DNA of 8,617 nucleotides from Verrucomicrobiota bacterium (lineage in GTDB: Bacteria > Verrucomicrobiota > Verrucomicrobiia > Limisphaerales > J093), in contig RFJD01000148.1 in assembly GCA_003695015.1 (NCBI GenBank), positions 1-8,617 on the forward strand, given 5' to 3'. Each line of letters begins with the position of its first letter. Position 1 is the stretch's first letter. The notes under the pieces were generated by a model. It saw nothing but the letters and a program-made list of their open reading frames with translations, was not told the origin of the DNA and did no database searches. The position numbers and the translations under genes are program-made. Below, in pieces: positions 1 to 4,631 of the stretch.

Positions 1-104
1 TGCCAGTCGGCCATGCCAGTCGGCCATGCCAGTCGGCCATGCCAGTCGGCCATGCCAGTCGGCGATGCCAGTCGGCGATGCCAGTCGGCGATGCCAGTCG
101 GCTA
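1..104. repeat. 13-bp tandem repeat array, 8 units
   Basis: Eight back-to-back copies of the 13-mer TGCCAGTCGGCCA are visible. The first four units (1-52) are identical. Units five to seven (53-91) change base 12 from C to G, and the last unit (92-104) has T there, after which the match is lost in GGCAGACGG. The array starts at base 1, so it probably continues outside the window. The period of 13 is not a multiple of three. A reading frame through it would therefore cycle through all three phases, and no stop codon falls inside the units until the TAG in the last one. Nothing shows that it is translated. It looks like a minisatellite made by slippage or unequal exchange just upstream of the plus-strand gene group. 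Confidence 0.95.
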
Positions 105-276
105 GGCAGACGGCACTGGGTGTCCAGCCGCCTACTCAGCCTTCCGCAGCGAAGGATCTCCTTGGATGGTCCCACACGATTGCCTGATGTTGGGCTTCTC
201 GAACCTGCGAAGGATTGGCCAATGGCAACAAAACCTCATTCTTTCGCCCGCCGTCAAACCTCTTGGAAACGACGTC
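105..276 (+). other. leader region upstream of the MauE-like gene
   Basis: This 172-bp stretch lies between the tandem array and the chosen start at 277. It holds a small inverted repeat (CCTTC at 140-144 with GAAGG at 151-155) and a perfect 10-bp palindrome, ATTGGCCAAT, at 214-223, which could be a protein-binding site but has no assigned function. I could not find a convincing -35/-10 promoter pair. The reading frame of the downstream gene stays open back to an ATG at 166, but the extra 37 residues have no family character and that ATG has no clear ribosome binding site. Confidence 0.4.
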
Positions 277-1884
277 ATGGACACCTCTGATATCCACCCC
301 CGAGATGCTGGCCGGGCCCCAAGGCGTGCTGAGTTCGTGCTCCGATGTGCCCACGTCCTGGCAGGAGCAGTTCTGCTCCTGTTCGCTGCTTCGCATCTGC
401 TTTCTCTGGTCACGCCCGGTCTCGCATACAACACACCCAACACGGTTTTCCCCTTCTTGACGGATCGCTTATTGGTCTTGCTTGCCGCCGGCTTGGAAAT
501 GTGGTTGGGCTTCACCTGCTTTCGGGGAGCTGGGAAACGGCCGACGAGTGTGCTTCTGTTGGCCTTTGTCGCGATCATGTTGTGGTATCATTGGGCATTC
601 CGCCTTACCGGCGGCAGGAGTTGCGGATGCGCGGGCCTTCTGGGGAGGCTGCTTCACGTAAGCCGGGCTGCGGAGGAGGCGATCGCTTATGGCGCGCTGG
701 CGATGTTGGCGCTTTGCGCGCTGCCTTGTCTGCTCTGGAAGTCGTGGCCGCGACCTCATGCGCGCGGAGCGCCGCTCACAGCAGTCCTGTTCCTGTTGCT
801 TCCCCTGTTCACGACCCACGCCGACATCCATATGCGCATTTGGGGTAATGTGGCTTTGGAGGAGTTCAATCCCAGAACCGGTCAACCGTATGAACAGCAA
901 CGCTGGTACAGCACGTTCCTCGCAAAGCGGTTGGGCGCCACGTGGGAGACCGCGGTGACCAACAAGGCCAACCTTGGCTGGTGGGTTCGCCACGTTTTCG
1001 ATGGCACCAACAGCTACACGGTTTGGCGAGACGGGCGGGTTGCCACCAATCTGCCCCAAGCCATCGTGTGCGCCTCGCCTTACCCTATCCCGGGAGACAG
1101 CGGGCTGTTGGGCAACCCACTGGTGGACATCACCTACGGATGGTCCCCACACACTTTGGTTACAAATATGCACGGTAAAGTCGTCATGCCCGTGCCTTGG
1201 ACCGTCGTCAGGGACAACCCGGTCGCTTGGGGTTACCGCTGGGACTTGGAAGGATGGGCTCCCGGTGGATTCTTGTCTGCCTTCACGGTGATTCGCGATC
1301 CGTCACTGGACTTGCCGGAGAAGGAGGAACTGTTTCGACCGGAAATCGATTATCCCGAAACAGCAGCACAATACGCGTATTACGTTCGCCAGATCGAATT
1401 CAACAGAAGCATCCCCGCAGGGTGGGTCCGGGGCCGATTCAAAGTGCTCCAGTGGATGGCCACCAACGCGTTCCAAATTCCCATGGCCTCGCGTCTTGAG
1501 GTTTACTCACCAGGGCCGGGTGAAAAGCGGCCAGCCCGCGTCTTCACGCTGACAGCGACGGGGTTCGCACCCGAGCCCGCCTTCACGGTCCGTCCACCCG
1601 TGCTGGGCTCCACAACGCGCGTGGCGGATTACCGGTACAAGCGGTGGAACGATCGCCGCATCTTCAAGTACGCGGAGTACTCGCTCGATCCCGGTCAGGC
1701 GTGGCCCACCGATCATGATCCCGCTCTTTTGGCCCAAGCGGATGCCTGGATGAAGCACGGCCGCCCGTACACCAACTTCATTGGCAAACGACAATGGTTC
1801 GCCTGGTCTTTGCTGGCTGTTCTCCTGATCCCCGCCCTGTTAATGTGGATCCGGAGCAAACACAACGAGAAAAACCGCAAATAG
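277..1884 (+). CDS. MauE/DoxX-like membrane protein with large extracytoplasmic domain
   Basis: The protein is predicted to be 535 residues. Hydrophobic segments lie near residues 23-47, 62-82, 90-110 and 133-154. A Cys-Gly-Cys motif (116-118, in SCGCAG) sits between the third and fourth. This four-helix layout with a CxC is typical of MauE/DoxX-type redox-associated membrane proteins, which in known systems support thiol-disulfide or electron-transfer chemistry of exported proteins. A fifth hydrophobic segment (167-181) leads into about 320 residues rich in Trp, Tyr and Pro that I do not recognise. A last membrane helix (507-524) ends in a basic tail, RSKHNEKNRK. The large domain should therefore be extracytoplasmic and anchored at both ends. 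The ATG at 277 was chosen because GGAA at 265-268 lies eight bases upstream and the N-terminus then precedes the first helix by about 20 residues; an upstream ATG at 166 is possible. A secreted cysteine peptide gene follows after 13 bp. The redox role is inferred from the N-terminal part only. Confidence 0.75.
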   Translation: MDTSDIHPRDAGRAPRRAEFVLRCAHVLAGAVLLLFAASHLLSLVTPGLAYNTPNTVFPFLTDRLLVLLAAGLEMWLGFTCFRGAGKRPTSVLLLAFVAIMLWYHWAFRLTGGRSCGCAGLLGRLLHVSRAAEEAIAYGALAMLALCALPCLLWKSWPRPHARGAPLTAVLFLLLPLFTTHADIHMRIWGNVALEEFNPRTGQPYEQQRWYSTFLAKRLGATWETAVTNKANLGWWVRHVFDGTNSYTVWRDGRVATNLPQAIVCASPYPIPGDSGLLGNPLVDITYGWSPHTLVTNMHGKVVMPVPWTVVRDNPVAWGYRWDLEGWAPGGFLSAFTVIRDPSLDLPEKEELFRPEIDYPETAAQYAYYVRQIEFNRSIPAGWVRGRFKVLQWMATNAFQIPMASRLEVYSPGPGEKRPARVFTLTATGFAPEPAFTVRPPVLGSTTRVADYRYKRWNDRRIFKYAEYSLDPGQAWPTDHDPALLAQADAWMKHGRPYTNFIGKRQWFAWSLLAVLLIPALLMWIRSKHNEKNRK

Positions 1885-1890
1885 AGAGGA
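1883..1890 (+). promoter_or_regulatory. strong ribosome binding site of the small peptide gene
   Basis: AGAGAGGA overlaps the last bases of the preceding stop codon and ends seven bases before the ATG at 1898. It is one of the clearest Shine-Dalgarno sequences in the window and is the main reason for believing that the 50-codon frame is translated. Confidence 0.65.
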
Positions 1891-1897
1891 CACTACC

Positions 1898-2050
1898 ATG
1901 CGTAAAGTGATGTTGGTCGTCCTGACGATGATCGCCGCACTCGGGACCTTGGCATTTTGTCCCGAGGATGGGCCCGGAAACAACTGCGTCACCGCCCAGG
2001 ACGGGTCTTGTGCGAACCCGGGAACCCCCCTGCTATCAATCCGGGAGTGA
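1898..2050 (+). CDS. small predicted secreted cysteine-containing peptide
   Basis: This is a 50-codon frame from ATG to TGA, with a good ribosome binding site at 1883-1890. Residues 1-19 look like a signal peptide: Met-Arg-Lys, then a hydrophobic core (VMLVVLTMIAALGTLA). Cleavage after Ala19 would leave about 31 residues with cysteines at 21, 30 and 38 and several Gly, Asn, Asp and Pro. The residue before Cys21 is Phe, which does not fit a lipoprotein lipobox. I do not recognise a family. The position, 13 bp after a MauE-like membrane protein with a CxC motif, would suit a small exported peptide whose thiols are oxidised or coupled at the membrane, but that is inference. The stop overlaps a possible GTG start of the next gene (GTGA at 2047-2050), the usual geometry for translational coupling. 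Alternatively it is the remnant of a longer gene cut by a frameshift, or a leader for the glycosyltransferase. Confidence 0.55.
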   Translation: MRKVMLVVLTMIAALGTLAFCPEDGPGNNCVTAQDGSCANPGTPLLSIRE

Positions 2051-3387
2051 TTGCGTCTGCAGGAACAGGGTCGCGTACACGCAGTGCCAGTGCGCCAGCA
2101 GGATGTGAATTGGGCTGGCTGCCGAAGAAAAACACCAACGCCGCAGGACGTCTCCTGCTGGCGGTGCTCGTCATCAAGGCCACCCTGTGGGCCGGGGTGT
2201 TGACCGCCCTTACGCTGTGGGGGCCGCCATTACCGCCGGCTCCGGGTGGCATCATCCGTTGGCCCCAGCAAGGTGAGGCGGTGTTCCTGAGTCACTTCGC
2301 CACATGGGACGCAGCACACTATTTGCTGCTTGCCGAGCTTGGTTATGCCAAGGGCGCTGCCTCCTGCGCCTTTTATCCTCTCCTGCCAATGATCCTCCGA
2401 GCGAGCTGGAAGTTGTCGGGGGCGAATCCGGCAATCGTCGGCCTTGTTCTGTGCAACCTGTGTTCGTTGGCGGCCTGGACGCTCTTCCACCGATTGGTGG
2501 CGCGCCGCTGGGGAGAAACGGCAGCTTGGTGGGCGTTGCTCTTTCTTATCGTCTATCCGGGCAGTCTTTTCTTCCAGTTTATCTACACGGAAAGTCTGTT
2601 CCTGCTGCTCCTGATGGGGGTGTGGTGGGGACTTGAAACGGGGCGGTCCGGAAGGGCAGCGGTATGCGCGGGATTGCTCCCGCTTTGTCGCGGGGTTGGG
2701 GCTTTTGCGGTACTGCCGCTGGCGTGGCATGCCTTGCGCACGGCACGCCCGCGAGGGATGGAACGTCGGCAGCCTCGGCTGCGTCCTCCCGCAACCGCTG
2801 CCCTGTCAATGCCGGATGGAGCAGAGAAAGGGCCCGGAACGGGAAGCAGCCGTCCCAGGAGCGGGCTCGCCGAAAACCTTGCCTTCCGACATTGGAGGCC
2901 GTGGGTTGTGGCGGGAATGCCGGTGCTGGGGTGGTGCGTGTATCTGGGGTTGATGTGGCATTGGACGGGCAACCCGTTTGAGGGTTTCGAGGCACAGAAA
3001 CGCTGGGGTGTGCACTCAGTTGCCAATCTCTGGGACGTGCCGAAGTTCCTCACGGGGTTCTTGAGTGCGAGGGAATGGCATGCGTTCAAAGGCTCGTTCC
3101 TGGACCGGTGCGTCTTTGTGCTGTTCCTGTACACGCTGCCGGTGCTGTGGCGGCTGGACAAAGGCCTGTGGACGTGGGCGTTGGTGTTGGGAGTCCTTCC
3201 GGCCATGAGCGGAACCTTCACATCCTTCATTCGCTTCGCCTCCTGCGCGTTCCCGATGTTCGTTGCGCTTGGTGTGGTCTTGAGCCGGCCCACGAGGCGT
3301 TGGTGGGGGGCCGGGTTGCTGGCAGTGTTCCTCGTGCTCCACGCGGTGCTGGTGTGGCAGTATGTCAACTTCCGGTGGGCTGGTTGA
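2047..3387 (+). CDS. PIG-V-like integral membrane glycosyltransferase (GT-C type)
   Basis: The product is about 446 residues from a GTG at 2047, with many hydrophobic segments. Counting from that start, WDAAHYLLLAELGY (87-100), AFYPLLP (108-114), YPGSLFFQFIYTESLF (170-185), a CRGVGAF segment (214-220) and RFASCAFPMF (396-405) follow the conserved pattern of bacterial PIG-V/mannosyltransferase-like proteins. In these an Asp after Trp in the first external loop is thought to be catalytic and lipid-linked sugars are donors. Acceptor and sugar cannot be read from the sequence. A hydrophilic Arg/Pro/Ser-rich loop of about 50 residues (236-286) splits the membrane segments and is longer than I expect. 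The start is uncertain. GTG 2047 overlaps the previous stop; TTG 2110 has AGGA six bases upstream and begins close to the first helix; TTG 1957 would overlap the peptide gene deeply. Proximity suggests co-transcription with the two preceding genes. Confidence 0.8.
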   Translation: MIASAGTGSRTRSASAPAGCELGWLPKKNTNAAGRLLLAVLVIKATLWAGVLTALTLWGPPLPPAPGGIIRWPQQGEAVFLSHFATWDAAHYLLLAELGYAKGAASCAFYPLLPMILRASWKLSGANPAIVGLVLCNLCSLAAWTLFHRLVARRWGETAAWWALLFLIVYPGSLFFQFIYTESLFLLLLMGVWWGLETGRSGRAAVCAGLLPLCRGVGAFAVLPLAWHALRTARPRGMERRQPRLRPPATAALSMPDGAEKGPGTGSSRPRSGLAENLAFRHWRPWVVAGMPVLGWCVYLGLMWHWTGNPFEGFEAQKRWGVHSVANLWDVPKFLTGFLSAREWHAFKGSFLDRCVFVLFLYTLPVLWRLDKGLWTWALVLGVLPAMSGTFTSFIRFASCAFPMFVALGVVLSRPTRRWWGAGLLAVFLVLHAVLVWQYVNFRWAG

Positions 3388-3452
3388 GCCTCCAGCAACC
3401 GGTTTCGGCGGCCAAGCTCATTATCGCAGAGTCTTCACAGAACAATCCAACG

Positions 3453-3477
3453 AAAGTCTCGCCGAGGCCGGGACTTT
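3453..3477. terminator. possible hairpin terminator between convergent genes
   Basis: AAAGTCTCG (3453-3461) and CGGGACTTT (3469-3477) form a nine-pair stem with one G-T wobble and a seven-base loop. The stem base is A/T-only, so on either strand the transcript leaves the hairpin through a short U-run (three U). It lies 66 bp after the glycosyltransferase stop. The U-run is too short for a textbook intrinsic terminator, so it could also be just an RNA-stabilising hairpin. Confidence 0.3.
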
Positions 3478-3635
3478 GGGCCATGAGCCCGAGGGTCACT
3501 CCAACGCTTTCGAGCCGCCTTCTCGGAGCTTGCCCTCTTGCGCATCGTGCCGACCCCAACACGCCCGGAAGTACGCTTCTCTGCGAGCATGGTGCTCTTT
3601 TGCTACTGACCGTTTCTGCAGGTTGTGCGGGCTTC

Positions 3636-3686
3636 GTGGCCAGAGCGGCAGTCCCGCAGGCGGGATGGCTCATGGGGGTTGGCCAC
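3636..3686. repeat. nested imperfect inverted repeat
   Basis: GTGGCCA (3636-3642) pairs with TGGCCAC (3680-3686). Just inside, GAGC (3643-3646) pairs with GCTC (3668-3671), and a core hairpin, TCCCG (3652-3656) with CGGGA (3661-3665), has a four-base loop. The arms are interrupted by a bulge of eight bases on the right side. Lying between convergent genes, it could be a bidirectional end-of-transcript structure, but no T-tract is present. Confidence 0.4.
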
Positions 3687-3754
3687 TTCGGCGGGTGGTC
3701 GGGCGCCGGTGGCTTGGTGGGGCCGCCTCGTCACCTCGGCGGCTACGGGGCGGT

Positions 3755-4555
3755 TCAGCCCTCGTCGAGGAAGGCGGTCAGCGGGCTGGTGGCGCTGGCG
3801 GTTTCGAGTTGTTCGGCGAGGCCGATCTCGTAGGCCGCCCGGCCGGCTTCGACCGCCGCCTTGAACGCCCGGGCCATCCGGCAGGGATCGGCGGCCACCG
3901 CAATGGCGGTGTTCACCAACACGGCGTCCGCCCCCATCTCCATCGCCTCGGCGGCATGGCTCGGGGCGCCCAGCCCGGCGTCCACCACCACCGGCACGGT
4001 GGCCTGTTCGATGATGATGCGGATCTGGTCGCGGGTCTGGATGCCGCGATTCGACCCGATGGGCGAGCCCAGCGGCATGACGGTGGCCACGCCGACCTCC
4101 TGGAGGCGCTTGGCCAGGACGGGGTCGGCGTTGATGTAGGGCAGGACGGTGAAGCCTTCGCGCACGAGTTGTTCGGCCGCGGCGAGGGTTTCCACCGGAT
4201 CGGGCAGGAGGTAGCGGGGGTCGGGGTGGATCTCGAGTTTCACCCACTTGGGCAGGCCGGCGGCGGCGGCCAGGCGGGCCAGCCGCACCGCCTCGGCGGC
4301 GTTCATGGCGCCGCTGGTGTTGGGCAGCAAGAGGTAGCGGTCCGGGTCGATGTACTCGAGGATGTTGGCGAAGGGATCGTGCCGGCCGCTGAGGTCGGCC
4401 CGGCGCAGGGCCACGGTCACCATCTCCGCGCCGCTGGCGGCGATGGCGTCGCGCATCAGCTCCGGCGAGGCAAACTTGCCGGTGCCCAGGATGAGGCGGG
4501 ATTGGAACCGTCGGCCGGCGATGACCAACGGGCTGTTGGCGAGGTCCGCAGACAT
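3755..4555 (-). CDS. thiG: thiazole synthase ThiG
   Basis: ThiG forms the thiazole phosphate moiety of thiamine in the cytoplasm from 1-deoxy-D-xylulose 5-phosphate, dehydroglycine and sulfur carried on ThiS thiocarboxylate. Starting at the ATG whose first base is 4555, the protein has 266 residues, normal for the family, and forms a single TIM-barrel. Visible hallmarks, in order, are SRLILGTGKF near the start, GAEMVTVALRR, LLPNTSGAMNAAEA, WVKLEI with the Lys (residue 106) expected to form the Schiff base with the sugar phosphate, LPYINADPVLAKRL, VMPLGSPIGSNRGI, VVVDAGLGAPSHAAEAMEMG and VLVNTAIA. A GTG three codons upstream (4562-4564) is an alternative start; neither has a strong ribosome binding site. 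The gene lies 76 bp after the mutS stop on the same strand, so it is probably co-transcribed with it. No thiS, thiH, thiF or thiC gene is in the window, and no thiamine riboswitch is seen upstream. Confidence 0.95.
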   Translation of the reverse strand: MSADLANSPLVIAGRRFQSRLILGTGKFASPELMRDAIAASGAEMVTVALRRADLSGRHDPFANILEYIDPDRYLLLPNTSGAMNAAEAVRLARLAAAAGLPKWVKLEIHPDPRYLLPDPVETLAAAEQLVREGFTVLPYINADPVLAKRLQEVGVATVMPLGSPIGSNRGIQTRDQIRIIIEQATVPVVVDAGLGAPSHAAEAMEMGADAVLVNTAIAVAADPCRMARAFKAAVEAGRAAYEIGLAEQLETASATSPLTAFLDEG

Positions 4556-4591
4556 CGGGATCACAGTAAGCCGCCGGCCGGGCGAGGTCGA

Positions 4592-4624
4592 GTCCCGCGC
4601 CGGGCGGACGCCCCCCCTCGGGAC
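4592..4624 (-). repeat. GC-rich hairpin in the mutS-thiG gap
   Basis: GTCCCG (4592-4597) pairs with CGGGAC (4619-4624), and inside this GGGCG (4602-4606) can pair with CGCCC (4609-4613). In the minus-strand transcript the structure falls right after the mutS stop and about 37 bases before the thiG start. It may stabilise or attenuate the transcript. It has no U-tract, so it is not a classic terminator. Confidence 0.35.
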
Positions 4625-4631
4625 GCCGGTT

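Larger units (their letters stand above)
3388..3754. other. convergent intergenic region, no convincing gene
   Basis: This 367-bp stretch lies between the ends of the plus-strand glycosyltransferase gene and minus-strand thiG. Several open frames cross it, but none has a recognisable motif, a good ribosome binding site or a plausible composition. They look like by-products of high GC. It holds two inverted-repeat structures, listed separately, which may act in transcript ending for one or both gene blocks. No T-tract typical of a canonical intrinsic terminator follows either of them. Confidence 0.6.

Noticed and set aside
1..104. CRISPR array
   Set aside because: The units abut directly with no unique spacers and are only 13 bp long.
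39..290. Plus-strand 83-residue frame across the tandem array
   Set aside because: Its content comes from the 13-bp repeat read in changing phase; no ribosome binding site and no family motif.
132..578. Minus-strand 148-residue frame
   Set aside because: It lies opposite the MauE-like gene and has a random, Arg/Ser-rich composition without motifs.
1955..1963. Lipobox in the small secreted peptide
   Set aside because: The residue before Cys21 is Phe (Leu-Ala-Phe-Cys); lipoprotein signal peptides need a small residue there.
2583..3398. Minus-strand 271-residue frame
   Set aside because: Antisense to the well-supported glycosyltransferase gene; no hydrophobic segments or motifs, only high-GC shadow composition.
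3365..3673. Minus-strand 102-residue frame in the convergent gap
   Set aside because: Considered as a small gene or pseudogene because it fills the gap, but it has no recognisable motif, no clear ribosome binding site and no family-like composition.
4556..4631. TPP riboswitch before thiG
   Set aside because: The gap is too short and lacks the conserved CUGAGA and related core segments; it holds only a GC-rich hairpin.
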